From positions 1 through 9,540 of the forward strand of contig CAYOET010000077.1 of assembly GCA_964402985.1 (NCBI GenBank): a DNA stretch of 9,540 bases, read 5' to 3'. The position numbers were made by a program, and so were the translations under genes. The notes below the pieces were generated by a model. The model searched no databases. It had not been told where the DNA came from and saw only the letters and a program-made list of their open reading frames with translations. The stretch comes from JADYYB01 sp964402985 (lineage in GTDB: Bacteria; Pseudomonadota; Alphaproteobacteria; Rhizobiales; Kaistiaceae). Positions 1 to 7,290 of this stretch are shown here, one piece after another (within the stretch, counting starts at the first letter, position 1; every line of letters starts with the position of its first letter).

Positions 1-1
1 G

Positions 2-469
2 CGCGCGATCTTCCTCCGGGAGTTCGTGTCGGGGATCTTCCTTTCGCTCCGCTATTTCTTCGGCAAGAAGACGACGCTCAACTACCCGTTCGAGCGCAAC
101 GCCCACAGCCCGCGCTTCCGCGGCGAGCATGCGCTCCGCCGCTACCCCTCGGGCGAGGAGCGCTGCATCGCCTGCAAGCTCTGCGAGGCGATCTGCCCCG
201 CCCAGGCCATCACCATCGAGGCCGCGCCGCGCCGCAACGACGGCGTCCGGCGGACGACCAAATACGATATCGACATGGTCAAGTGCATCTATTGCGGCCT
301 CTGCCAGGAGGCCTGCCCGGTCGACGCCATCGTGGAAGGCCCCAACCTCGAATTCGCGACCGAGACCCGCGAGGAGCTCTATTTTGACAAGGCCCGGCTC
401 CTCGCCAATGGCGACCGGTGGGAGCGCGAGCTCGCCCGCAACCTCGCGCAAGACGCGCCCTACCGGTAG
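2..469 (+). CDS. nuoI: NADH-quinone oxidoreductase subunit I (5' end missing)
   Basis: NuoI is the ferredoxin-like subunit of complex I. It carries two [4Fe-4S] clusters (N6a and N6b) that pass electrons from the peripheral arm towards the cluster next to the quinone site. Two CxxCxxCxxxCP motifs are visible: Cys codons at 164, 173, 182 and 194, and at 284, 293, 302 and 314. The C-terminal part, with FATETREELYFDK and an ending in DAPYR, is typical of alphaproteobacterial NuoI. The frame is open to the left edge and reads RAIFLREFVSGIF, which is the family's N-terminal amphipathic segment. The real start is therefore outside the window; with 155 residues visible against about 162 usual, only some 7-8 residues are missing. 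The GTG at 26 is an internal valine (EFVSG), not the start. The stop is TAG, 43 nt before nuoJ. Confidence 0.97.
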   Translation, partial: RAIFLREFVSGIFLSLRYFFGKKTTLNYPFERNAHSPRFRGEHALRRYPSGEERCIACKLCEAICPAQAITIEAAPRRNDGVRRTTKYDIDMVKCIYCGLCQEACPVDAIVEGPNLEFATETREELYFDKARLLANGDRWERELARNLAQDAPYR

Positions 470-473
470 GCCG

Positions 474-512
474 ATGAGCGAACCTTTCACTCACGACGGA
501 GCCGGGGCGTAA
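474..512 (+). other. 12-codon mini-ORF between nuoI and nuoJ (speculative)
   Basis: The only space in the nuo cluster longer than 10 nt holds ATG plus 11 codons (MSEPFTHDGAGA) ending in TAA at 510-512. That stop abuts the nuoJ ATG (TAAATG). A ribosome finishing here would be placed exactly at the nuoJ start, so it could act as a coupling or leader peptide. Such a short ORF can easily arise by chance, and no good Shine-Dalgarno sequence precedes it. Its GGAG at 498-501 could equally be the nuoJ ribosome binding site. Confidence 0.15.
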
Positions 513-1151
513 ATGGAAACCGGCATCGACCCGGCGACGGGCATCCAGGCGCGGTGCTTCTACCTGTTCTCGGCCGTCCTGCTCGGCTCGGGCTTCATGG
601 TGCTTGCCGCGCGCAATCCCGTGCACTCGGTGCTGTTCCTGATCCTCAGCTTCGTCAACGCCGCTGGCCTCTTCATGTTGCTCGGCGCCGAGTTCCTCGC
701 CCTCATCCTGATCGTCGTTTATGTCGGCGCGGTCGCGGTGCTCTTCCTCTTCGTCGTGATGATGCTCGACGTCGATTTCGCGGCGCTCCGCCAGGGCTTC
801 CTCACCTACCTGCCGGTCGGCAGCGTCGTCGCCGTCGTGCTCATCTCCGAGCTCCTGGTCGTCCTCGGCGGCCTCGGCTTCTCGCCGACCATGGAGGTCG
901 TCCCCAACTCGCCGACGCCGGCGCCGGACGAGGTCTCCAACACCGTCGCGCTCGGCCGGCTGATCTACACGCGCTTCGTCTATTTCTTTGAGGTCGCCGG
1001 CCTCATCCTCCTCGTCGCGATGATTGGCGCGATCGTGCTGACCCTCCGCCACAAGGAAGGCGTCAAGCGCCAGTCGGTCGCTGCGCAAAACGCGCGCGAC
1101 CCCGCGACCGCGATCGAGGTCCGCAGCGTCGAACCGGGGAGGGGGATCTAG
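513..1151 (+). CDS. nuoJ: NADH-quinone oxidoreductase subunit J
   Basis: NuoJ is an integral membrane subunit (ND6 homologue) at the hinge between the quinone-binding region and the pumping modules of complex I. The 212-residue protein has about five hydrophobic segments, near residues 15-32, 37-56, 60-83, 100-122 and 154-176. It contains the family signature RNPVHSVLFLIL, followed by E60 and Y70-VGAVAVLFLF, the region of TM3 that forms the conserved pi-bulge in NuoJ/ND6. Its length is close to the usual 200-210 residues of alphaproteobacterial NuoJ. The first dozen residues (METGIDPATGIQ) are a little longer than I expect, but there is no later start codon before the first helix, so ATG 513 stands. 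The ribosome binding site is weak (GGAG at 498-501 or GGGG at 504-507). The stop TAG at 1149 is 2 nt from nuoK. The C-terminal tail of about 35 residues is hydrophilic and variable. Confidence 0.96.
   Translation: METGIDPATGIQARCFYLFSAVLLGSGFMVLAARNPVHSVLFLILSFVNAAGLFMLLGAEFLALILIVVYVGAVAVLFLFVVMMLDVDFAALRQGFLTYLPVGSVVAVVLISELLVVLGGLGFSPTMEVVPNSPTPAPDEVSNTVALGRLIYTRFVYFFEVAGLILLVAMIGAIVLTLRHKEGVKRQSVAAQNARDPATAIEVRSVEPGRGI
1136..1146 (+). promoter_or_regulatory. Shine-Dalgarno sequence of nuoK
   Basis: The purine run GGGGAGGGGGA, inside the last codons of nuoJ, contains GGAGG (1138-1142). Its last part lies 7 nt before the nuoK ATG. It is the strongest ribosome binding site in the cluster. 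Because it lies within nuoJ, initiation at nuoK should depend on translation of nuoJ. Confidence 0.6.
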
Positions 1152-1153
1152 CC

Positions 1154-1462
1154 ATGGCCGTCTCCCTGTCGCACTACCTCTCGGTCGCCGCGATCCTCTT
1201 CACGCTCGGTATCTTCGGCATCTTCATCAACCGCAAGAACGTCATCGTCATCCTGATGGCGATCGAGCTCATCGTCCTCAGCGTCAACCTCAACCTCGTC
1301 GCCTTCTCCGCCTATCTCGGCGACCTCGTCGGCCAGGTCTTCGCGCTGATGGTCCTCACCGTCGCTGCCGCCGAAGCCGCCATCGGCCTCGCCATCCTCG
1401 TGGTGTTCTTCCGCAACCGCGGCTCGATCGCGGTCGAAGACATCAACCTCATGAAGGGTTGA
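1154..1462 (+). CDS. nuoK: NADH-quinone oxidoreductase subunit K
   Basis: NuoK (ND4L homologue) is a small three-helix membrane subunit of complex I, next to NuoJ and NuoN on the proton path. The 102-residue product has the standard length. Helices lie near residues 8-25, 30-52 and 60-85. The two membrane glutamates needed for proton translocation are present: E38 in MAIELIVLSVNLNLV and E74 in AAAEAAIGLAILV. They correspond to E36 and E72 of E. coli NuoK. The conserved C-terminal ending with DINLMKG is also present. ATG 1154 follows the nuoJ stop by 2 nt behind a strong ribosome binding site. The stop TGA at 1460-1462 lies just ahead of nuoL. Confidence 0.97.
   Translation: MAVSLSHYLSVAAILFTLGIFGIFINRKNVIVILMAIELIVLSVNLNLVAFSAYLGDLVGQVFALMVLTVAAAEAAIGLAILVVFFRNRGSIAVEDINLMKG
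1454..1458 (+). promoter_or_regulatory. Shine-Dalgarno sequence deciding the nuoL start
   Basis: AAGGG lies at the 3' end of nuoK. It directly abuts the TTG at 1459, which is too close to serve it, but is 9 nt from the TTG at 1468, a normal spacing. This favours 1468 as the nuoL start. The alternative TTG 1459 overlaps the nuoK stop by 4 nt (TTGA). Confidence 0.45.
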
Positions 1463-1467
1463 CGCGC

Positions 1468-3564
1468 TTGTTCCAGGCGATCGTCTTCCTCCCGCTCGTC
1501 GGCGCGATCATCGCCGGGCTGATCGCCCTTCTCGGCTCGCACCGCCGCGCGCTGGCCGAATCCGATTTCGGCCACGACACGATCGGCCTCGACTCGCTCG
1601 ACGCCGGCGCGATGGATTCCCACGGCCACACCCACAAGGAGCCCGACGGGGACCTCGCGGCGCACGTCCATTCCCACGCCGTTTCCCACGGCCACAGCGA
1701 TCACGTGGCCGACGACAGCACCAAGGCGGCCGAGTGGATCACCACCGGCCTCCTTATCGTCTCGGCGCTCCTCTCCTGGATCGCGTTCATCCCCTTCGTC
1801 GCCGGCGACGCGGAAGCGCAGCGCATCGAACTCGGCACATGGTTCACGTCCGGCACGCTGGCGGTCGACTGGTCGATCTACATCGACACCCTGACCGCCG
1901 TGATGCTGGTCGTGGTCACGACCGTCTCCGCGCTCGTCCACCTCTACTCGATCGGCTACATGCACGAGGACCCGCATCGCCCGCGGTTCTTCAGCTATCT
2001 GTCGCTCTTCACCTTCGCCATGCTGATGCTGGTGACCTCGGACAACCTCGTCCAGCTCTTCTTCGGCTGGGAGGGGGTCGGCCTCTGCTCGTATCTGCTG
2101 ATCGGCTTCTGGTACCACCGCCCGGCCGCCAACGCCGCCGCGATCAAAGCCTTCATCGTCAACCGCGTCGGCGATTTCGGCTTCGCGCTCGGCATCTTCG
2201 GCATCTTCTTCGTCTTCCACTCGGTCGGCTTCGAGACCGTCTTCGCCAATGTCGAGGCCGTCGCCGAAACCCATGTCGAGTTCCTCGGCATGGAGGTCGA
2301 CGCGCTGACCCTGATCGGCGTCCTCCTCTTCATCGGCGCGATGGGCAAGTCCGCCCAGATCTTCCTCCACACCTGGCTGCCCGACGCGATGGAAGGCCCG
2401 ACCCCCGTCTCGGCCCTCATCCATGCCGCGACGATGGTGACGGCCGGCGTGTTCCTGGTCGCGCGCATGGCGCCCCTCTACGAGCACGCCCACGCGGCGC
2501 TGAATTTCATCCTCTTCATCGGGGCGACGACGGCGTTCTTCGCCGGCACGGTCGGCCTCGTCCAGAACGACATCAAGCGGGTCATCGCCTATTCGACCTG
2601 CTCGCAGCTCGGCTACATGTTCGTCGCGCTCGGCACCGGCGCCTACTCGGCCGGCATCTTCCACCTCTTCACCCACGCCGCGTTCAAGGCGCTCCTCTTC
2701 CTCGGCGCCGGCGCGGTGATCCATTCGCTCGCCGGCGAGCAGGACATCCGGCACATGGGTGGGCTTCGCAAGAAGCTCCCCTTCACCTACGCGGTGATGG
2801 TGATCGGCACGCTGGCGCTGACCGGCTTCCCGCTCACTGCCGGCTATTTCTCGAAGGACGCCATCATCGAGGCGGCGTTCATGAGCCACTCGCCGGTCGC
2901 CTTCTACGCGTTCCTGGCGACGCTGACGACCGCGGCGCTCACCGCCTTCTATTCGTGGCGCCTGATCTTCCTGACCTTCCACGGCGAGACCCGCGCGCCG
3001 CAGGAGGCCTTCGACCACGCCCACGAGTCGCCGCAGACGATGAGCATCCCGCTCGGAATCCTCGCCTTCGCGTCGCTGACGGCAGGCATGATCTTCGCCG
3101 GCCCATTCATCGGCGACGCGTTCCATGGGTTCTGGGGCGACGCGATTCCCGACAACGGGATGATCGACGAACTCCACCACGCGCCGGCCTGGGTTGGGGC
3201 GTCGCCGTTTGTCGCGATGGCGGCAGGCCTCGGTGTCGCGGTCTGGTTCTACCTGTTCGCGCCGCACATCCCGCGCGCGCTCGCGGCGACCAACGACCTC
3301 CTCTACCGCTTCCTCTTGAACAAGTGGTACTTCGACGAACTCTACGATTTCATCTTCGTCCGCCCGGCGATGTGGCTCGGCCGCCTGCTGTGGAAGGAGG
3401 GCGACGGCCGCCTCATCGACGGCATCGGCCCGGACGGCGTCTCGGCCCGCGTTCTCGACGCCACGCGCGACGTCCTGCGCCTCCAGTCCGGCTACCTCTA
3501 CCACTACGCCTTCGCGATGCTGATCGGCCTCGCCCTGGCGGTTTCCTGGATGCTCTTCGCATGA
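1468..3564 (+). CDS. nuoL: NADH-quinone oxidoreductase subunit L
   Basis: NuoL is the distal antiporter-like proton-pumping subunit of complex I (ND5 homologue). With TTG 1468 as start the protein has 698 residues and begins MFQAIVFLPLVGAIIAG, which aligns with the usual MYxAIVFLPL start. TTG 1459 would add three residues (MTR). Functional residues expected from E. coli NuoL are in place: E202 in FFGWEGVGLCSYL (TM5), K294 in GAMGKSAQIFLHTWLPDAMEGPTPVSALIHAA (TM7), H399, H403 and K407 in FHLFTHAAFKALLFL, and K463 in GYFSKD (TM12). The C-terminal part contains the lateral-helix region and ends in a final membrane helix. It is longer than E. coli NuoL (613), partly through a histidine-rich insert (residues 36-79) between the first and second helices. 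Ten nucleotides separate it from nuoM. Confidence 0.97.
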   Translation: MFQAIVFLPLVGAIIAGLIALLGSHRRALAESDFGHDTIGLDSLDAGAMDSHGHTHKEPDGDLAAHVHSHAVSHGHSDHVADDSTKAAEWITTGLLIVSALLSWIAFIPFVAGDAEAQRIELGTWFTSGTLAVDWSIYIDTLTAVMLVVVTTVSALVHLYSIGYMHEDPHRPRFFSYLSLFTFAMLMLVTSDNLVQLFFGWEGVGLCSYLLIGFWYHRPAANAAAIKAFIVNRVGDFGFALGIFGIFFVFHSVGFETVFANVEAVAETHVEFLGMEVDALTLIGVLLFIGAMGKSAQIFLHTWLPDAMEGPTPVSALIHAATMVTAGVFLVARMAPLYEHAHAALNFILFIGATTAFFAGTVGLVQNDIKRVIAYSTCSQLGYMFVALGTGAYSAGIFHLFTHAAFKALLFLGAGAVIHSLAGEQDIRHMGGLRKKLPFTYAVMVIGTLALTGFPLTAGYFSKDAIIEAAFMSHSPVAFYAFLATLTTAALTAFYSWRLIFLTFHGETRAPQEAFDHAHESPQTMSIPLGILAFASLTAGMIFAGPFIGDAFHGFWGDAIPDNGMIDELHHAPAWVGASPFVAMAAGLGVAVWFYLFAPHIPRALAATNDLLYRFLLNKWYFDELYDFIFVRPAMWLGRLLWKEGDGRLIDGIGPDGVSARVLDATRDVLRLQSGYLYHYAFAMLIGLALAVSWMLFA

Positions 3565-3567
3565 GGA
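3563..3567 (+). promoter_or_regulatory. Shine-Dalgarno sequence of nuoM
   Basis: GAGGA overlaps the nuoL stop codon (TGA 3562-3564) and lies 7 nt before the TTG start of nuoM. This supports the non-ATG start and suggests that nuoM translation is coupled to termination of nuoL. Confidence 0.6.
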
Positions 3568-3574
3568 TCGCGAA

Positions 3575-5092
3575 TTGACCGACTGGCCGATCCTCTCGAC
3601 CGTCACCTTCCTGCCGGCGCTGGGGGCGCTCCTCGTCCTCACCGTCCGAGGGACCGACGAGATCGCGCGCCGCAACATCCACAATGTTGCGCTTTGGACG
3701 ACGCTCATTACCTTCGCGCTGTCGCTCCTCATCTGGGTCGGCTTCGACCAGGCCGACCCCGGCTTCCAGATGATCGAGAGCCGCGAGTGGCTCGGCGGCC
3801 GCATCAACTTCAAGCTCGGCGTCGACGGGATCTCGCTCCTCTTCGTCGTCCTCACCGCCGTGATGATGCCGCTCTGCATCATCGCCTCGCGGGGCATCGA
3901 CAAGCGCTACAAGGACTACATCGTCGCCTTCCTGATCCTCGAGACGCTGATGATCGGCGTCTTCACGGCGCTCGATCTCGTCCTCTTCTACGTCTTCTTC
4001 GAGGGCGGCCTCATCCCGATGTTCCTGATCATCGGCATCTGGGGGGGCGAGCGGCGCGTCTACGCGAGCTTCAAGTTCTTCCTCTACACGCTGCTCGGCT
4101 CGCTCCTCATGCTGCTTGCCCTGATGGCGATGTATTGGGACGCCGGCACCACCGACATCCCGACGCTGCTGGCCCATCAGTTCCCGGTCGGGATGCAGAC
4201 CTGGCTGTGGTTCGCCTTCCTCGCCTCGTTCGCGGTGAAACTGCCGATGTGGCCGGTCCACACCTGGCTCCCCGACGCGCATGTCGAGGCGCCGACTGCA
4301 GGCTCGGTGATCCTCGCAGCCATCCTCCTCAAGATGGGCGGCTACGGCTTCCTTCGGTTCTCGCTGCCGATGTTCCCGGTTGCCTCGGCCGAGTTCGCCA
4401 ATCTCATCTACGCGCTCTCGGTGATCGCCGTCATCTACACCTCGCTGGTCGCGCTCCGGCAGGAGGACATCAAGAAGCTCATCGCCTACTCGTCCGTCGC
4501 CCATATGGGCTTCGTCACGATCGGCATCTTCTCGATGACGCCGCAGGGCGTGCAGGGCGGCATCTTCCAGATGCTCTCGCACGGCATCGTCTCGGGCGCG
4601 CTCTTCTTCTCGGTCGGCGTGATCTACGACCGCATGCACACGCGGCAGATCGATTTCTACGGTGGCCTCGTCAACCGCATGCCGCTCTATGCCTTCGTTT
4701 TCATGGTCTTCACGCTCGCCAACGTGGCGCTCCCCGGCACCAGCGGCTTCGTTGGCGAGTTCCTGACCCTGATGGGCGTCTACCAGGTGAACACCTGGGT
4801 CGCGATGCTGGCGACGACCGGCATCGTCCTCTCGGTCGCCTATGCCTTGTGGCTGTACCGCCGCGTGATCTTCGGGCCGCTCAAGCCGCACCTCGCCGCG
4901 ATCCTCGACCTCACGCCGCGCGAGAAAGTGGTGCTCGTACCGCTGGTCGCGCTGACCGTCCTCTTCGGCATCTTCCCGCAGCCGCTCCTCAACCTGATGG
5001 CGCCGGCGGTGGATGCCCTCATCGTCGACTACCAGGCGTCGCTCAAGGCGGCCGAGGCCGCCGTCCAGACCGCCGTGGCGGGTGCCCATTGA
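3575..5092 (+). CDS. nuoM: NADH-quinone oxidoreductase subunit M
   Basis: NuoM is the middle antiporter-like proton-pumping subunit of complex I (ND4 homologue), a protein of about 14 membrane helices. The 505-residue length is normal. The start is TTG (MTDWPILSTVTFLPALG), which matches the family N-terminus and follows a good ribosome binding site. Key charged residues are visible: E143 in FFEGGLIPMFLIIGIWGG (TM5), K222 in AVKLPMWPVHTWLPDAH (TM7), K253 in ILLKMGGYGFLRF (TM8) and E395 in GTSGFVGEFLTLMG (TM12). These match E144, K234, K265 and E407 of E. coli NuoM. The DIKKLIAYSSVAHMGF motif after TM9 is present too. The last 4 nt overlap nuoN (TTGA), which couples the two genes. Confidence 0.97.
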   Translation: MTDWPILSTVTFLPALGALLVLTVRGTDEIARRNIHNVALWTTLITFALSLLIWVGFDQADPGFQMIESREWLGGRINFKLGVDGISLLFVVLTAVMMPLCIIASRGIDKRYKDYIVAFLILETLMIGVFTALDLVLFYVFFEGGLIPMFLIIGIWGGERRVYASFKFFLYTLLGSLLMLLALMAMYWDAGTTDIPTLLAHQFPVGMQTWLWFAFLASFAVKLPMWPVHTWLPDAHVEAPTAGSVILAAILLKMGGYGFLRFSLPMFPVASAEFANLIYALSVIAVIYTSLVALRQEDIKKLIAYSSVAHMGFVTIGIFSMTPQGVQGGIFQMLSHGIVSGALFFSVGVIYDRMHTRQIDFYGGLVNRMPLYAFVFMVFTLANVALPGTSGFVGEFLTLMGVYQVNTWVAMLATTGIVLSVAYALWLYRRVIFGPLKPHLAAILDLTPREKVVLVPLVALTVLFGIFPQPLLNLMAPAVDALIVDYQASLKAAEAAVQTAVAGAH

Positions 5093-6519
5093 CCGGCGTC
5101 GGCGACCTCTCCCTGATCCTCCCCGAGCTTCTCCTCGGCGGCGGCCTCCTCGTTCTCCTCCTCGTCGGGGTCTTCGGCGGCGAGCGGGCGACGCAGACCG
5201 TCAACATCGCGACGCTTGCCTTGCTGGCAGTCGCCGCCGTCACGGTCCTCGGCATCGGCGGCCCGGGCACCAACTTCGATGGCGCGTTCGTCACCGACCC
5301 GTTCGCCCGCCTGATGAAGCTCCTCGTCCTCACCGGCTCTTTCATCGCCCTCGTCTTGTCGATCGGCCACGCCCGGCGCGAACGCTACGCCCGCTTCGAG
5401 TATCCGCTCCTCATCCTCAGCGCGACGCTCGGCATGCTGATGATGATCTCGGCCAACGACCTCATCTCGCTCTATGTCGCCATCGAGCTGCAGTCGCTGT
5501 CGCTCTACGTCCTAGCCGCCATCCAGCGCGACTCGATCCGCTCCACCGAGGCGGGCCTCAAATATTTCGTCCTCGGCGCGCTCGCGTCGGGCATGCTGCT
5601 CTACGGCGCCTCGCTGATCTACGGCTTCACCGGCCAGACCGGCTTCCAGGCGATCGCGGCGGCAATGGCCGACGGCGAGCCCGGCGTCGGCCTCATCTTC
5701 GGCGTCGTGTTCCTCCTCGCCGGCCTCGCCTTCAAGATCGCGGCGGTGCCGTTCCACATGTGGACGCCCGACGTCTACGAGGGCGCGCCCACGCCCGTCA
5801 CCGCCTTCATGGCCGCCGCGCCGAAGATCGCCGCGATGTCGCTCCTCGCCCGCGTGACCATGGACGCGCTCGGCCCGATCGGCCTCGAGTGGCGGCAGAT
5901 CGTGGTGTTCCTCTCGATCGGCTCGATGGTGCTCGGCGCCTTCGCGGCGATCGGCCAGCGCAACATCAAGCGCCTGATGGCCTACTCCTCGATCGGCCAT
6001 GTCGGCTACGCGCTGCTCGGCCTCGCCGCCGGCACCGAGATCGGCCTCCAGGGCATGATCGTCTACCTGATCATCTACATGGCGATGACCCTCGGCGCCT
6101 TCGCCTGCATCATCGCCATGCGCCGCCACAACGTCGCGCTCGAGAACATCGAGGACCTCGCCGGCCTCTCGCGCACCAACCCGGCGATGGCCTTCATCCT
6201 GGCGGCGATCATGTTCTCGCTCGCCGGCATTCCGCCGCTCGCCGGCTTCTTCGGCAAGTTCTTCGTCTTCATCGCCGCGATCGAGGCCGGGCTCTTCGTC
6301 CTCTCGGTGATCGGCGTCCTCGCCAGCGTGGTCGGCGCCTACTACTATCTGCGCATCGTGAAGGTCATGTATTTCGACGAGCCGGTCGCCGCGTTCGACC
6401 GCACCCCCAGCGAGCTCCGCGCCGTGATGGTGCTGAGCGGCGCCTTCACGCTGCTCTTCATCTTCTTCGCCGGCCCGGTCAGCCGGGTCGCCGAAACCGC
6501 AGCGCACACCTTCTTCTGA
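5089..6519 (+). CDS. nuoN: NADH-quinone oxidoreductase subunit N
   Basis: NuoN is the proximal antiporter-like proton-pumping subunit of complex I (ND2 homologue), 476 residues with about 14 membrane helices. The start is TTG 5089, overlapping the nuoM stop by 4 nt. It gives MTGVGDLSLILPELLLGGG, the expected short lead into TM1. The frame stays open upstream through most of nuoM, but that translation is Arg/Pro/His-rich shadow sequence, so the start must be near 5089. Functional residues: E133 in YVAIELQSLSLYVLAA, K216 in AFKIAAVPFHMWTPDVYEG, K246 in AAAPKIAAMS and K390 in FFGKFFVF. They match E133, K217, K247 and K395 of E. coli NuoN almost position for position. No strong Shine-Dalgarno sequence is seen, so translation probably relies on coupling to nuoM. 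The stop is 2 nt before birA. Confidence 0.96.
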   Translation: MTGVGDLSLILPELLLGGGLLVLLLVGVFGGERATQTVNIATLALLAVAAVTVLGIGGPGTNFDGAFVTDPFARLMKLLVLTGSFIALVLSIGHARRERYARFEYPLLILSATLGMLMMISANDLISLYVAIELQSLSLYVLAAIQRDSIRSTEAGLKYFVLGALASGMLLYGASLIYGFTGQTGFQAIAAAMADGEPGVGLIFGVVFLLAGLAFKIAAVPFHMWTPDVYEGAPTPVTAFMAAAPKIAAMSLLARVTMDALGPIGLEWRQIVVFLSIGSMVLGAFAAIGQRNIKRLMAYSSIGHVGYALLGLAAGTEIGLQGMIVYLIIYMAMTLGAFACIIAMRRHNVALENIEDLAGLSRTNPAMAFILAAIMFSLAGIPPLAGFFGKFFVFIAAIEAGLFVLSVIGVLASVVGAYYYLRIVKVMYFDEPVAAFDRTPSELRAVMVLSGAFTLLFIFFAGPVSRVAETAAHTFF

Positions 6520-6521
6520 GG

Positions 6522-7289
6522 ATGCCGGAAACGACCCTGCCGGAAGGCTACCGCAGGCTCGCTTTCGAGCGACTGGGCTCCACCAATGTCGAGGCCCTCT
6601 CCCGCGCCCGTGGAGGTGACGTCGGCAGGCTCTGGGTCACCACGCAGGAGCAGACCGAGGGGAGGGGACGCCGCGGCCGCGTCTGGCGCTCCGGCAAGGG
6701 CAACCACCACGCCTCGCTGCTGCTGATCGATCCGGCCCCGCCCGAGGTCGCGGCCACGCTCTCCTTCGCCGCCGGCGTCGCGCTCCATCGCGCGCTTACC
6801 GATCTCGCGGGCGCCACTGCCGGCAAGCGTCTCCGCCTGAAATGGCCGAACGACCTCCTTTGCGACGGCCAGAAAGTGGCCGGTCTCCTAGTCGAGGGCG
6901 AGGCCCTGGCCTCAGGGCACTTTGCAGTCGTGACCGGAATCGGCGTCAATTGCGTTGATCATCCGGAAATCGAGGCGCTTTATCCGGCCGGGGACCTCGC
7001 TGCGCTGGGAATAACCGTCAATGCCGAACACCTCTTCTTGCGCCTCGCGCACACTTTCGACGAGGAGATCCAGCTCTGGGACTCCGGCCGCGGCTTCGCC
7101 GGGACGCGCAAGCGCTGGGTCAACCGCGCGCTCGGCTTCGGCGGGCCGATCCGCGTGAACCTGCCCGACCGCATCATCCACGGGCGACTCGAAACGCTCG
7201 ACCCGGCCGGGCGCCTGATCGTCGTCGCCAATGACGGCCAGCGCGAGACGATCTCGGCCGGCGACGTCTTCTTCGGCGTGGGGGCCTAG
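6522..7289 (+). CDS. birA: Biotin--[acetyl-CoA-carboxylase] ligase
   Basis: This cytoplasmic enzyme activates biotin with ATP to biotinyl-5'-AMP and attaches it to the lysine of biotin carboxyl carrier proteins. The 255-residue protein has the BPL/LplA catalytic fold: GSTN at residues 19-22, the adenylate-binding loop GRGRRG at 47-52, KWPND at 107-111, K118 in GQKVAGLLVEG (equivalent of E. coli BirA K183) and GIGVN at 139-143. A small C-terminal SH3-like domain covers about 205-255. It starts directly with the catalytic domain and lacks the N-terminal winged helix of E. coli BirA. It is therefore a group I ligase and should not act as a biotin repressor. ATG 6522 lies 2 nt after nuoN, with GAGG touching it, so coupling is likely. 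The middle of the gene (about 6790-7060) uses fewer CTC/GTC codons than the nuo genes. Confidence 0.94.
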   Translation: MPETTLPEGYRRLAFERLGSTNVEALSRARGGDVGRLWVTTQEQTEGRGRRGRVWRSGKGNHHASLLLIDPAPPEVAATLSFAAGVALHRALTDLAGATAGKRLRLKWPNDLLCDGQKVAGLLVEGEALASGHFAVVTGIGVNCVDHPEIEALYPAGDLAALGITVNAEHLFLRLAHTFDEEIQLWDSGRGFAGTRKRWVNRALGFGGPIRVNLPDRIIHGRLETLDPAGRLIVVANDGQRETISAGDVFFGVGA

Positions 7290-7290
7290 C

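Noticed and set aside
26..28. GTG as the start of nuoI
   Set aside because: The frame is open to the left edge, and the upstream codons match the NuoI N-terminal segment, so this GTG is an internal valine.
1204..2210. Shared LGIFGIF peptide and similar DNA in nuoK and nuoL
   Set aside because: It is a short hydrophobic helix sequence with common codons. The match is too short to suggest recombination or duplication.
1312..3903. Very long minus-strand open frame (863 codons) opposite nuoK, nuoL and the start of nuoM
   Set aside because: It is the antisense of well-supported genes. Its translation is dominated by Glu, Arg, Asp and Val with no family motifs, as expected when the opposite strand has strong G/C third positions. 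Similar antisense frames at 279-1088, 3413-5089, 5512-6507 and 7174-8685 are rejected for the same reason.
3694..5088. Open frame upstream of nuoN, overlapping nuoM, which would make a 941-residue fusion
   Set aside because: This part translates to Arg/Pro/His-rich sequence typical of a shifted frame. NuoN similarity begins only at 5089, and nuoM is intact in the other frame.
7231..7290. Upstream extension of the rnj frame into birA
   Set aside because: The added residues are birA sequence in another frame. RNase J similarity begins at the GTG at 7291, which has its own ribosome binding site.
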